The position numbers and the translations under genes are program-made. A DNA stretch of 64,000 nt, from the NCBI GenBank assembly GCA_937997485.1, contig CALKTH010000024.1:1-64000 (forward strand). Direction: 5' to 3'. Positions 1 through 8,471 of this stretch are shown in pieces. Origin of the DNA: an uncultured Acidimicrobiales bacterium. Its GTDB lineage: Bacteria; Actinomycetota; Acidimicrobiia; Acidimicrobiales; SZUA-35. Position 1 is the stretch's first letter. Each line of letters opens with the position of its first letter. Under the pieces are notes generated by a model. It did no database searches, was not told the DNA's origin, and was given only the letters and a program-made list of their open reading frames with translations.

Positions 1-183
1 CTGTTCTGTTCTGACGAGCACGTCACCCTCGCTCCGGATCACCCATCGGCGTGGCGAGTCGGTGATCGCGTGCGTTTGCACACCGCTCACGTCGACCCCA
101 CCGTGGCCAAGCACGATGCCATGTGGTTGCACGACGGCGGACGCATCATTGACCGCTGGGCCGTCGATCTCCGCCAATGGTGA
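1..183 (+). CDS. C-terminal end of a D-threonine aldolase / D-serine dehydratase-like PLP enzyme (partial)
   Basis: The window opens inside a gene that reads in frame 1 and stops at TGA 181-183. The 60 visible residues match the C-terminal D-ser_dehydrat domain of fold-type III PLP enzymes (DSD1, D-threonine aldolase, bacterial amino-acid deaminases). They include the run RVGDRVRLHTAHVDPTVAKH followed by a D/E-rich W-P/A-V tail. In this family the HxC or HxD pair before PT binds the metal. Here it is H-V-D, the form I recall for Mn-dependent D-threonine aldolase, whereas zinc-dependent D-serine dehydratases carry HxC. The start and the PLP lysine lie outside the window, so substrate is unproven. 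Confidence 0.7.
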   Translation: MFCSDEHVTLAPDHPSAWRVGDRVRLHTAHVDPTVAKHDAMWLHDGGRIIDRWAVDLRQW

Positions 184-200
184 CCACCATCCCCACCTGT

Positions 201-217
201 GGGTGCCTGACCCCCAC
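201..217. repeat. Degenerate core of the GGTGTCTGACACC palindromic repeat
   Basis: The 17 bases GGGTGCCTGACCCCCAC match the core of the 39-bp palindromes at 8287, 58969 and 59023 at 15 of 17 positions, but the flanking arms are not conserved. It sits between the partial aldolase-like gene and the oxidoreductase gene. It may be a decayed copy or chance similarity. Confidence 0.35.
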
Positions 218-265
218 CGTCACTGATTGGGCGCGTCAATGGGGGCGATCACCGACGGTGTCGGC

Positions 266-1198
266 TCAGAGCAGCGTGGCCGCGAGTGCGACCTGGTCGA
301 GGTCGTCCTCATCGAGCACCTGGAGGTAGAACCGCTCAACGCCTTCGGCTGCGAACAACTCCAGCTTCTCTCGCACTTCCTCGATCGTGCCGGCCGCACC
401 GTTTTCCCGCAGCTCGGCCGGTTCCCGGCCGATTCGGGCCGCTCGTCGCTCGACATCGGCCTCGGTCTCCCCGGCACAGAGAACGAGAGCGACCGAGTAG
501 ATGAGTTCGTCGGGATCACGGTCGATGGCCTCACACGCTGACCGGACACGATCACGCTGTTCGATCCAGCGACCGAGCGGGTTGAACGGCAAGTTGTATT
601 CGTTGCCGAAGCGCGCTGCGAATGCTGGAGTCTTGGTCGGACCGCCACCGCCGATCACGATCGGAACACCACGGCTGCGGACCCCTTTGCCCTGAACGGG
701 TTTGGGGAGGGCAGGCCCCTCGGCGAACGTGTAGTGCGAACCGTCGTACGAGAAGTGCTCGCCCTCACCAGTACCCCAGAAGCCGGTGATGATCTCCAGC
801 TGTTCCGCGAGTTGTTCGAATCGCTCACCGAGTGCGGGGAACGGGATGCCGTGTGCCTGGTGTTCGGCCTCGAACCATCCGGCGCCCAAGCCGAGCTCGA
901 GTCGGCCGCCGCTCATCTGATCGATCTGACTCGCCGTGATAGCGAGCATTCCGGGCAAACGGAAGGTGATGGGAGTGACCAGCGTGCCGAGTCGAATCGT
1001 GCTGGTGTCGCGGGCCAGGCCAGCCAGCGTGGTCATGGCATCAGTCGGACCGAGGCGCGCGCTGCCATCGCCCATCTTGAGGAGATGGTCAGACACGAAG
1101 AAGGCCCCGAACCCGAGACGCTCGGACTCCTTCGCCAGGGTGGAGAGACGTTCGTATCCGGCGCCCTGCTGAGGTTCTGTGAAGATGCGGAGATCCAT
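266..1198 (-). CDS. LLM-class (luciferase-like) probable F420-dependent oxidoreductase
   Basis: The 310-residue product has the bacterial-luciferase TIM-barrel sequence, starting MDLRIFTEPQQGAGYERL. It carries the usual landmarks: FFVSDHLL after strand 2, TSTIRLGTLVTPITFRLPGMLA, and DQMSGGRLELGLGAGW followed by an E-H pair. The length fits the single-domain F420 family of actinobacteria (methylenetetrahydromethanopterin-reductase-like), but F420 rather than FMN use is inferred from the family. I start at the ATG at 1198. An in-frame upstream extension to 1282 reads like non-coding sequence. The gene is divergent from the hydrolase at 1352. The substrate cannot be told. Confidence 0.85.
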   Translation of the reverse strand: MDLRIFTEPQQGAGYERLSTLAKESERLGFGAFFVSDHLLKMGDGSARLGPTDAMTTLAGLARDTSTIRLGTLVTPITFRLPGMLAITASQIDQMSGGRLELGLGAGWFEAEHQAHGIPFPALGERFEQLAEQLEIITGFWGTGEGEHFSYDGSHYTFAEGPALPKPVQGKGVRSRGVPIVIGGGGPTKTPAFAARFGNEYNLPFNPLGRWIEQRDRVRSACEAIDRDPDELIYSVALVLCAGETEADVERRAARIGREPAELRENGAAGTIEEVREKLELFAAEGVERFYLQVLDEDDLDQVALAATLL

Positions 1199-1351
1199 GG
1201 AAGTCGACGCTACATGGAGCCAGGAGGCACCTGGCGCCTCGACTTCACCAGCCCGGCTACGGGTGGTGGAGGGCTGCGCCACGGGACACAGCGCTGCAGC
1301 GGTGGTAGCAATTCAGTAGCGAGCCGAACCGATCACATGGGAGACCACGAA

Positions 1352-2512
1352 ATGAAGGACACGATTGATGCCTTGCTGCAGGCGGGTGTCGAGCGCTCCG
1401 CAGCGGCGGGAGTTTCTGCGGTTGTGGTTGATCGAGACGGCGTGCTCTACGAGGGCGCGGCTGGCGAGCGGGTGATCGGCAGCGGCGTCCCGATGGAGCC
1501 CGACACCGTCGGTGCCATCTTCTCCATGACCAAGGCCATTACGAGCGCTGCCGCCATGCAGTTGGTGGAGCAAGGCAAGCTCACGCTCGACGGCCCGGCA
1601 TCGGAGATCTGTCCGGCGCTGGGCGACGCCACGGTGCTCGAAGGATTCGACGAAGGCGGGCAGCCCATCACCCGCCCGGTCAGCACACCCATCACACTCC
1701 GGCATCTGCTGACCCACACGTCGGGCTTCGTCTACGACCTCTGGAACACCGACAACGGCCGCTGGCACGAGGCCACGGGTACCCCAACAATCCTCAGCCT
1801 CGAGAAGGCATCGCTCGCGTCACCGCTCATGTTCGAGCCCGGCACACGATGGCAGTACGGCATCGGCATCGATTGGGCGGGCCAGCTCGTCGAAGCGGCG
1901 TCGGGCCTCACACTCGGTGAGTTCTTCGCTCAACACCTCACCGGTCCACTCGGGATGACCGACACCGCCTTCACACACAGCGAGTCGATGCTGGCTCGGG
2001 CATCTGGAATCCACGCCCGCCTGCCGGACGGGTCGTTGGCATCGGTTGATATTCCGCCACCGGCAAACCCGGAGTTCGAAATGGGCGGCGGCGGGCTCCA
2101 TGGCACGATGGGCGACTACGGCCGCTTCATCCGTATGATCCTCAATGACGGCGAGCTCGATGGTGTTCGGGTCCTCCAGCCGGAAACGGTGCAGCAGATG
2201 TGCACGAACCAGATGGGCGACCTTCGAGTGGAGATGCTGCCGACTGCCTCGCCAGCGTTCACTCTCGACGCTGAGTTCTTCCCCGGCGAGCCGAAGTCGT
2301 GGGGGCTCAGCTTCCAGATCAACGAGGAGCCCGGTTTCACCGGACGCCCGGCCGGCACTTTGATGTGGGCTGGCCTGGCCAACAGCTTCTATTGGATCGA
2401 TCGCGAAAACGGGATCGGAGGCGCCTACCTGAGTCAGATGATTCCCTTCGCCGATCCGGGAACAGTCGACCTGTTCTTCGAGATGGAGAGCGCCGTCTAC
2501 GCCTCGAGGTAG
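1352..2512 (+). CDS. Beta-lactamase-fold serine hydrolase (class C / esterase-like)
   Basis: The 386-residue protein belongs to the beta-lactamase/penicillin-binding-protein-like superfamily. The nucleophile motif SxxK is visible as S58-M-T-K61. It is followed by LRHLLTHTSGF and a YGIG segment near residue 170 where class C enzymes have the YxN tyrosine. No signal peptide is visible, so a cytoplasmic esterase or peptidase is more likely than a secreted beta-lactamase. The ATG at 1352 is chosen because GGGAGA sits about 7 nt upstream. The ATG at 1337 is a weaker alternative. The reading frame stays open far upstream, but that part is antisense to the oxidoreductase gene. A strong terminator follows. 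Confidence 0.85.
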   Translation: MKDTIDALLQAGVERSAAAGVSAVVVDRDGVLYEGAAGERVIGSGVPMEPDTVGAIFSMTKAITSAAAMQLVEQGKLTLDGPASEICPALGDATVLEGFDEGGQPITRPVSTPITLRHLLTHTSGFVYDLWNTDNGRWHEATGTPTILSLEKASLASPLMFEPGTRWQYGIGIDWAGQLVEAASGLTLGEFFAQHLTGPLGMTDTAFTHSESMLARASGIHARLPDGSLASVDIPPPANPEFEMGGGGLHGTMGDYGRFIRMILNDGELDGVRVLQPETVQQMCTNQMGDLRVEMLPTASPAFTLDAEFFPGEPKSWGLSFQINEEPGFTGRPAGTLMWAGLANSFYWIDRENGIGGAYLSQMIPFADPGTVDLFFEMESAVYASR

Positions 2513-2590
2513 CTGAGCAAGCGCTGCCCCTCCTCGAACGCCCGGGTCGTTTCGGCAGCGTGCGCCGCCCTTTTGCGGGTTCTCGCAGCG

Positions 2591-2626
2591 CCAGCCCACC
2601 GGAACGGTGGGCTGGACACGATTTTT
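2591..2626 (+). terminator. Rho-independent terminator of the serine hydrolase gene
   Basis: A perfect 10-bp stem (CCAGCCCACC at 2591-2600, GGTGGGCTGG at 2606-2615) encloses a 5-nt loop. Five T residues follow at 2622-2626 after ACACGA. The orientation suits the plus-strand gene ending at 2512. Confidence 0.8.
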
Positions 2627-2644
2627 CGGCGCAGGTTCGGGTGG

Positions 2645-2683
2645 AAAACGGGGGAGGGCCGACCGGGAATCCGGTCGGCCCTC
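2645..2683 (-). terminator. Rho-independent terminator of the giant secreted-protein gene
   Basis: A perfect 13-bp stem lies at 2654-2666 and 2671-2683 with a 4-nt loop. Read on the minus strand it is followed by CCCCGTTTTCC. It lies about 70 nt past the stop of the minus-strand gene at 2755. With the plus-strand terminator at 2591 it forms a back-to-back pair insulating two convergent genes. Confidence 0.8.
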
Positions 2684-2754
2684 GCCGTTGTCACGATGTT
2701 CGATCGGGCAGCGTCACGGTGGTGTCGCTACTCGGTCGAGGATGAGGATGAGGA

Positions 2755-5700
2755 TCACTTCGTCTCGGTGATCTCCCGGTACTCAATGGACTGAGCGAAG
2801 AAGGCCACGAGCTCGGTGCGAGTGATGGTGCCGGACTTGAGCCGACCGAGCCAGTACTCGCGTCCACCAGCATCGCCGGAGCGCTTCATGAGCTCGTTGT
2901 ACACGAACTCGACCCATTCTTCGTCGGTGGCGTTGGTGATCTTGTCGCCGAACTTGCCCTGGAACTCGTCGGAGTCAGCGAAGTAGGCGATGAGCGTGGT
3001 GAGCCCATTCTCTTCACGGAACTCGACCCAGAACTGGAAGCCAGCGTTGTCGGGAAGACGACCGAGCATGGCGGAGTAGATACGAACGACTTCGCCGTCC
3101 GTGCCTTCCTTACCAGCGAAGGGGTTCACCGGCGTTTGCGGCTCTTCCTCTTCTTCCTCTTCCTCAACGGGCTCTTCCTCTTCGACCGGCTCCTCTTCCT
3201 CGACCGGCTCGTCGGGGACGTCGTTCACCGTGACGACGATGTTTGCCTCGTCGTTACGAGCATCCTCGCCCTCGCCGTCCTGTGTGCGGACACGGATCGT
3301 GGCCTCACCAACGAAGTCGGCAGCGGGGGTCACACTGACCTGGTCGCCTTCGACAGAGCTGGTCCAACCGTCCGGGAGCTGCTTGACGATGATCGGCAGG
3401 TCTTCGACCGGCGTTTCGATGTCACTCACGGTCACCTGGAAGGTAGCCGTGGTGTTCTCGTCCATCTCGATGGCGGCTGGCGCCTCGATGCTGGGCTTGT
3501 CGTTGACCGGAGCAACCTCAACCTCAACCGTGGCGATCGCCGTCGCGGTCCCATCGGTCACGTAGTAGGCGAAGGCGTCGTAGCCGTGGAAGTCGGGGTC
3601 GGGCGTGTAGACGGCCTGACCGTCGACCACCCCGACCACACCGTGGCTCGGCTGCGAGACCTTCCAGATGGTGAGCTCCTCGTCGAAGTCTTCGTAGTAG
3701 TCGTCGTCTTCGATGTACTCGCCATCCTTGACGGAGAGAATCGATGGGCCGAACGGGAAGAAGTCCTCGTCTTCGTCTTCGAAGTACCAGATTGGGTACT
3801 GGTCGATGTCGAAGTCGTTGTCGAGCACGTCGATGGTCACCGGGGTGTCCTCGTCGGTCTCGGCATAGTCGTTCGTGGCTTCAGGAACGTCGTTCTTCGG
3901 AGCCACGAATACTTCGACGTAGGCCGTGCTCACCTGGCAGGGCTCGTGCGGCCCATTGTCTTCGTAGTCGCCGATGAGGGCGGCAGTTCGGACCGCACGT
4001 GGGCCACCGAGGCCGCCGTAGTACAGGTCGTACTGGTCGCAGTCGATGTTCGTCGGGTAGCCCTGCATGATCGGGTCCCACTCGCCTCGCACCTGATAGG
4101 TGAACTCGAGGTAACCGTGGAAGTCGGGATCAGGCTCGACCCGGAGGCGATCGCCAGCAATGGCGACGTAGCCGAAGTCGGGCTGGTCAACACTGACGAT
4201 CTCGAGACCTTCACCACCGCCGGGACGGGGCGGGCCGATCAGGAGGGCGCCGTCGCCGTAGTCGCCGTAGTAGCCAGTCATGACGTCGGCGTCGGTGTCG
4301 TTGTCGAGAACGCTCACGTACGTCACGCCGTCTTCTTCGACGAAGCCGTAGTCGTCCTCGGCCATGGTGCGGTCAGCGGTGGCAACCACCCGGACACTCA
4401 CGCTGGCGGGCTCAGAGTTGAGCTCGCCATCCGTGGCTTCGTAAGTGAAGCTGAAGTAGCCGTAGTAGTTCGGAGCAGGGGTGAAGCGCAGGCCCTCGAC
4501 GTGCTGTTCGAGCGTGCCGTACATCTCGTCGAGACTGACCGACTCCATGTCGACGCTGAGCTCAGTGCCTTCGGCGTCGCCATCGTTGTCGAGCACGTTC
4601 AGGATGTACGAGCGGCCGTCCTCGTAGACGACGAAGTCTGCGTAGGAGGTGGGACCAGCAACCGACGAGAAGGCAATGCCTCCGCCGAACGGACCGAATG
4701 GGCCGCCGTAGTACGGGTCGGTGTACATGTCGTAGCTGTTGGTGAAGTTGTCGTTGCCAGCGGCCGGAGCATCGTTCTCGGCGTTGATCGTGACATTGAC
4801 CGTGACCTCCACGTCGTTCTCCACCGTGTTGTCACCATCGGTAACCGTGACGGTGAAGGAGTCGTCCTCATTGGCGTCTGGGGCCGGGGTATAGAGCACC
4901 TTGCCGTCAACCAGGGTGGCCGAGCCATTGGCGTCGTCGTCGTTGATCGCGATGATGCTGAGCGTCTGGCCATCGACGTCGGTCTGACCGTCGGTGAGGA
5001 TCGGAACCGGGTTGTCGGCGCTGTCTTCGTCGACGTTGAGGTCCACATCGTCGACAACGGGGGCGTCATCGTCGTTGTTCACGGGCGTGACGGTGACCGT
5101 TGCGGTGCTGCCGCCGTTGAGCGTGTACGTGAACGACGTCGGGGTGAGATCGTCACCGCTGTGAACGAAGAGCAGTTCGTTGTCCGCATCACCATCGCCC
5201 ACGCTGCCGTTGTCCGGCTGGGTGTAGCTGACGATGTTGATTGGTCCGCCGTCGACGTCGGTGTCGTTGGTCAAAGGCTGGATGAAGACACCGGTACCTT
5301 CAGGGACGTCGATCGTTCCCGTAGTGGGGTCAGCCACCGCGACAGGGGCATCGTCGATCGCCGTGAGGTTGACCGTGATGGATCCAGCATCGCTGGTTTC
5401 GGCCGAGTAACCGTAGGTGATGACCTCGGTAGCCGTTGCTTCACTCATGTCGTCAGGTGCGGTGTAGACGATCTTGCCGTCCACAACCTCAACGGAACCG
5501 CTGCCGCTGAACTCACCGAGGATCGGAGTGTGTCCGCCGCCGTCGACGTCGTCATCGGCGCCCAACACGTCGATCGTGGCTGAGCCGGACTCGGAAACGT
5601 TCACACCGTAGGAGCCGGGTGTTGGCAAGTCGTTCTCCGGAACGATGGTGATGGTGACCGTGGCGTCGGCGGTGAGTTCGCCGTCGGAGACCGTGTAGCT

Positions 5701-6306
5701 GAAGCCGTCGCTCACAGCGGTGTCGCTGGTGGCTTCGTAGGTCACAATGCCCGCGTTGAAGATCAGAGAGCCGGCGACACCGGTGTCGTCGACAGCGGTG
5801 ATCACCAGCTCGGTACCTTCAACGTCGACGTCGTTGGCGAGCAGCGCTGCGGTGATATCGACGACGCCGCCGTTCTCCACGATTTCGATGCCGTCTTCCA
5901 GCGGCAGCGCGTCGTTCTCGGGACGAGGCTCGTCGTTGTCCGGGGTAATGGTGATCGAGACGGTGTGCGTCTCCTCGACATCTCCGTTCATCACGGTGTA
6001 GCTGAAGGAGTCTTCACCCTCGGCGTCGGCGTTCGGCGTGTAGATCAGGCGAATCCGGGCATCACTGACGATGACTTCACCAACGACACCCTTCGAGCCT
6101 TGCGTGAAACTGGTGATCTCTGTGGGTCCGCCGTCGTTCGCAAGAACGTCCAGCGTTGAGAGGCCGGAGTCTTCGGCGACGATGTAGGAGTCGTCGGCCG
6201 GGCCGGACTCCATCGCGGCGACGACCGAAGGCGAGGCGATGGTTGATGTGGCGACCAGTGCTGCAACGAATGCGCGGCGAAGCTGGCCCTGACGAGGCTG
6301 TTTCAT
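2755..6306 (-). CDS. Giant secreted protein with tandem cadherin-like/Ig-like repeats and C-terminal DUF4214 modules
   Basis: The 1183-residue product begins with a Sec signal peptide (MKQPRQGQLRRAFVAALVAT, cleavage probably near VVAA/ME). It then has about ten repeats of roughly 90-120 residues in the cadherin-like, VCBS/Big_9 style. Recurring phrases are VLANDGG, VLDNDGDAEGTELSV, TPAPDANEDDSFTVTVTDGD and AENDAPAAGND. Such acidic D/N-rich repeats usually bind calcium in adhesins. A Glu-Pro linker near residues 1040-1065 leads into DUF4214 units (SAMLGRLPDNAGFQFWV, NELMKRSGDAGGREYWLGRL). No membrane anchor or LPxTG motif is seen at the C-terminus. The start is fixed by GGAAGGGA 5 nt upstream. 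Its promoter must lie in 6307-6447. Role inferred: surface adhesion or matrix. Confidence 0.85.
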   Translation of the reverse strand: MKQPRQGQLRRAFVAALVATSTIASPSVVAAMESGPADDSYIVAEDSGLSTLDVLANDGGPTEITSFTQGSKGVVGEVIVSDARIRLIYTPNADAEGEDSFSYTVMNGDVEETHTVSITITPDNDEPRPENDALPLEDGIEIVENGGVVDITAALLANDVDVEGTELVITAVDDTGVAGSLIFNAGIVTYEATSDTAVSDGFSYTVSDGELTADATVTITIVPENDLPTPGSYGVNVSESGSATIDVLGADDDVDGGGHTPILGEFSGSGSVEVVDGKIVYTAPDDMSEATATEVITYGYSAETSDAGSITVNLTAIDDAPVAVADPTTGTIDVPEGTGVFIQPLTNDTDVDGGPINIVSYTQPDNGSVGDGDADNELLFVHSGDDLTPTSFTYTLNGGSTATVTVTPVNNDDDAPVVDDVDLNVDEDSADNPVPILTDGQTDVDGQTLSIIAINDDDANGSATLVDGKVLYTPAPDANEDDSFTVTVTDGDNTVENDVEVTVNVTINAENDAPAAGNDNFTNSYDMYTDPYYGGPFGPFGGGIAFSSVAGPTSYADFVVYEDGRSYILNVLDNDGDAEGTELSVDMESVSLDEMYGTLEQHVEGLRFTPAPNYYGYFSFTYEATDGELNSEPASVSVRVVATADRTMAEDDYGFVEEDGVTYVSVLDNDTDADVMTGYYGDYGDGALLIGPPRPGGGEGLEIVSVDQPDFGYVAIAGDRLRVEPDPDFHGYLEFTYQVRGEWDPIMQGYPTNIDCDQYDLYYGGLGGPRAVRTAALIGDYEDNGPHEPCQVSTAYVEVFVAPKNDVPEATNDYAETDEDTPVTIDVLDNDFDIDQYPIWYFEDEDEDFFPFGPSILSVKDGEYIEDDDYYEDFDEELTIWKVSQPSHGVVGVVDGQAVYTPDPDFHGYDAFAYYVTDGTATAIATVEVEVAPVNDKPSIEAPAAIEMDENTTATFQVTVSDIETPVEDLPIIVKQLPDGWTSSVEGDQVSVTPAADFVGEATIRVRTQDGEGEDARNDEANIVVTVNDVPDEPVEEEEPVEEEEPVEEEEEEEEPQTPVNPFAGKEGTDGEVVRIYSAMLGRLPDNAGFQFWVEFREENGLTTLIAYFADSDEFQGKFGDKITNATDEEWVEFVYNELMKRSGDAGGREYWLGRLKSGTITRTELVAFFAQSIEYREITETK

Positions 6307-6447
6307 AGTTCCCTTCCAAATGCGCCGCTGGGCGATAGCGACGTCGGGGGACCTTTCGGCAGGCTGATTGACACAAATGAGCCAATCAACAAGAAACCGC
6401 CAGAAGTGAGTCAGACGGCCCGGATGCGGACCTGGCCGGCGTGGCGG

Positions 6448-8247
6448 TCAGATGAGATCGAGCGGGACCCAGCCTCGGACTGAGTTGATCATGAAGACCT
6501 CCCGAGCCCGACCGAGATCTTCCAGGTGCAAGACCGTCTCGGTGATCTTGTCGTGCTCCAGCAACTCAGCGCGGAAGGTGCCGGGGAGCAACCCGCAGGA
6601 CTCGTGAGGCGTGAGGAGTTGGCCATCGATATCGAGCACGAGATTTCCGATGGTCGTTTCCGTGAGCTCGCCTCGTTCGTTCCAGAGAATGACGTCTGGC
6701 GCTTCGGGATGGCGGGCACGCGCTGCGTTGTACATCGGCCGGTGCGTGGTTTTGTGACCGAGGAAGAGTGCCCGAGAATCAATGGGGGCGGAGCCGTCGT
6801 CGAGGCGGTCGACGGGCACGATCCACGGATCGCCGATGGTGGGATTGATCGGTGTGGTCGTGATCTGCGTGGCGCCACTCGGCGCGGCGAGCAACCGGAC
6901 ACGTTGAGAGGCTCGTGCGTCGATGGCGCGGAGCTGGCGCTCGATCTGTTCTCGGTCGATGGTGAAGCCGAAGGTCTTGGCACTGTCAGCGAGCCGGTCG
7001 AGATGTCGATCGAGGAGTGCGATGCCGGTGCCAGGTGTGAACAGCATGGTCTCGAGCAGCTCGAAGCTCGCAGGGGCCCGTTCGACCACCCGAGTCTTGG
7101 TCCGAGTCTCGAACCATTCATCGGTCGGATCAGAATCCCAGATGATGCCGCCGCCAGTCCCGTAGGTGGCTGTTCCGTTCGTTCGGTCGATCCAGACCGA
7201 GCGGATCGCCACGTTGAACTCGGCTGATCCGTCAGGGGCAATCAGTCCTGCGGCGCCGCAGTACGTGCCCCGTGGCGTGTTCTCGAGCTGGGTGATGATG
7301 CGCGACGTGCTGACCTTCGGCGCTCCGGTGATGGAGGCCGGCGGGAAGGAGGCCTGGAAGACCTCAACCAACGATGCGTCGCTCTCGGCGGTCACTGTCG
7401 ACACCATCTGATGCACGGTGGGATACGTCTCCACGGTGTGCAGATCTGGCACCTCGACCGTACCGATGCGGGCGAGCCGACCGAAGTCGTTGCGCATCAT
7501 GTCGACGATCATCGTGTTCTCGGCCCGGTCCTTCTCGCTGGCGACGAGCGCCTCGGCGAGCATCCGGTCGGCTTCCTCATCGGCGCCTCGGGCTCGGGTG
7601 CCCTTCATTGGTTTGGAGAGAAGGCGGTGGCCACCGTCGGGCAGTGGCGTCGACCGGAAGAACAACTCGGGTGAGGCGCTGGCCAGGACCCGGTCACCCA
7701 GGTCGAGGTAGACGAGGTGATCGGCCTGCTGTGATCGGGTCAGGGAACGAAACAGCCCCAGCGGGTCTCCGGTGAAGCTGGCATGCAGCCGGAGTGTGAG
7801 GTTGACCTGGTAGGTGTCACCCGCAGCGATGTGTTCCTTGACCGATTGCACGCCATCCTCGAATGCGTCGCGCTGCATCGCTGGGATCCACTCGGAGACC
7901 TCGTACATGCCGCCCGGATCGGTGGTCGGATCGTCAATGTCTGCCTGATCGAAGACACCGAAGGCGACGAGGGGCGTGTCCTCTGCCCGCCGGGCAGCGA
8001 TGGCGTGGTCGAACGCCGGGCCAGCGTCATAGCTCACGAATCCAACGACCCAGTGTCCTTGCGCAGCGGCGGCTTCGGCCCGCTGCAGTGCCGGAACGAC
8101 GTCGTGAAGTTCCCAGGCCAGGATCGTTTCGATCGGACGAGAGAACGAACGCCAGACCCGCCCACCGTCGCCGTCGGGAAGGGGCGCGAGGGCGCGCCGC
8201 ACGGCGAGCTTGGGGCGTTGCGAGGCGGGCATGAACAGGTCACTCAT
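6448..8247 (-). CDS. pabBC: Fused aminodeoxychorismate synthase component I / 4-amino-4-deoxychorismate lyase
   Basis: The 599-residue enzyme joins PabB (residues about 1-370) and PabC (about 385-599) for p-aminobenzoate in folate synthesis. The PabB half shows GDTYQVNLT, the KPMKGTRARGADEEADR segment containing the PIKGT-type lysine typical of PabB rather than TrpE, MIVDMMRNDFGRLA, and SFPPASITGAPK. The PabC half begins LLETMLFTPGTGIALLDRH and has the IV-fold aminotransferase pattern with GELTETTIGNLV. The glutaminase partner PabA is not in the window. The start is the ATG at 8247, with an internal ATG five codons on as an alternative. The gene follows the methyl-transfer operon on the same strand after a 224-bp spacer. 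Confidence 0.92.
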   Translation of the reverse strand: MSDLFMPASQRPKLAVRRALAPLPDGDGGRVWRSFSRPIETILAWELHDVVPALQRAEAAAAQGHWVVGFVSYDAGPAFDHAIAARRAEDTPLVAFGVFDQADIDDPTTDPGGMYEVSEWIPAMQRDAFEDGVQSVKEHIAAGDTYQVNLTLRLHASFTGDPLGLFRSLTRSQQADHLVYLDLGDRVLASASPELFFRSTPLPDGGHRLLSKPMKGTRARGADEEADRMLAEALVASEKDRAENTMIVDMMRNDFGRLARIGTVEVPDLHTVETYPTVHQMVSTVTAESDASLVEVFQASFPPASITGAPKVSTSRIITQLENTPRGTYCGAAGLIAPDGSAEFNVAIRSVWIDRTNGTATYGTGGGIIWDSDPTDEWFETRTKTRVVERAPASFELLETMLFTPGTGIALLDRHLDRLADSAKTFGFTIDREQIERQLRAIDARASQRVRLLAAPSGATQITTTPINPTIGDPWIVPVDRLDDGSAPIDSRALFLGHKTTHRPMYNAARARHPEAPDVILWNERGELTETTIGNLVLDIDGQLLTPHESCGLLPGTFRAELLEHDKITETVLHLEDLGRAREVFMINSVRGWVPLDLI

Positions 8248-8286
8248 AGCGCAAGGTCAAACGGTATCCAGCCCCGAAAAGTTCCC

Positions 8287-8325
8287 CTGGTAGGTAGTGG
8301 GTGTCTGACACCAATCACTCACCAG
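8287..8325. repeat. 39-bp palindromic repeat, copy A
   Basis: An imperfect palindrome runs from CTGGTAGGTAGTGGGTG to ATCACTCACCAG around the core GGTGTCTGACACC. Its reverse complement matches the copy at 58969 at about 35 of 39 positions. The same length and end bases (CTGGT...ACCAG) recur at 59023. It sits upstream of pabBC, in the spacer after the mttB-like gene. Confidence 0.75.
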
Positions 8326-8354
8326 AGGGAGCCAGAGGCGGGTGCGGGGTTCGA

Positions 8355-8396
8355 GGGGGCGCAGCCCCCAGCAGGGGACCAGGGGACGGAATCCCC
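8355..8396. other. GC-rich hairpins in the pabBC / mttB spacer
   Basis: Two short inverted repeats stand in the 224-bp spacer: GGGGGC-GCA-GCCCCC at 8355-8369 and GGGGA-CGGAA-TCCCC at 8382-8396. Neither is followed by a T run in the direction of the upstream minus-strand operon, so intrinsic termination is not clear. Nothing else recognisable lies in this spacer apart from the 39-bp repeat. Confidence 0.4.
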
Positions 8397-8471
8397 AAAA
8401 CCCTCGGGCGACTTGGCTTGCCGTCGTGAGCCCGACAAAGAACAGCCCGAGCACACGAGATCGACATGGCG

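Noticed and set aside
734-1351. Long 5' extension of the serine hydrolase frame
   Set aside because: The extension is antisense to the LLM oxidoreductase. A ribosome site precedes the ATG at 1352, where family similarity begins.
3136-5583. 815-residue plus-strand open frame
   Set aside because: It is antisense to the cadherin-like gene. Its Val/Asp-rich composition mirrors the GAC/GTC codons of that gene, and it has no domain, signal or ribosome site.
8355-8396. Intrinsic terminator of the methyl-transfer operon
   Set aside because: The hairpins are GC-rich, but no T run follows on the minus strand, so I list them only as hairpins.
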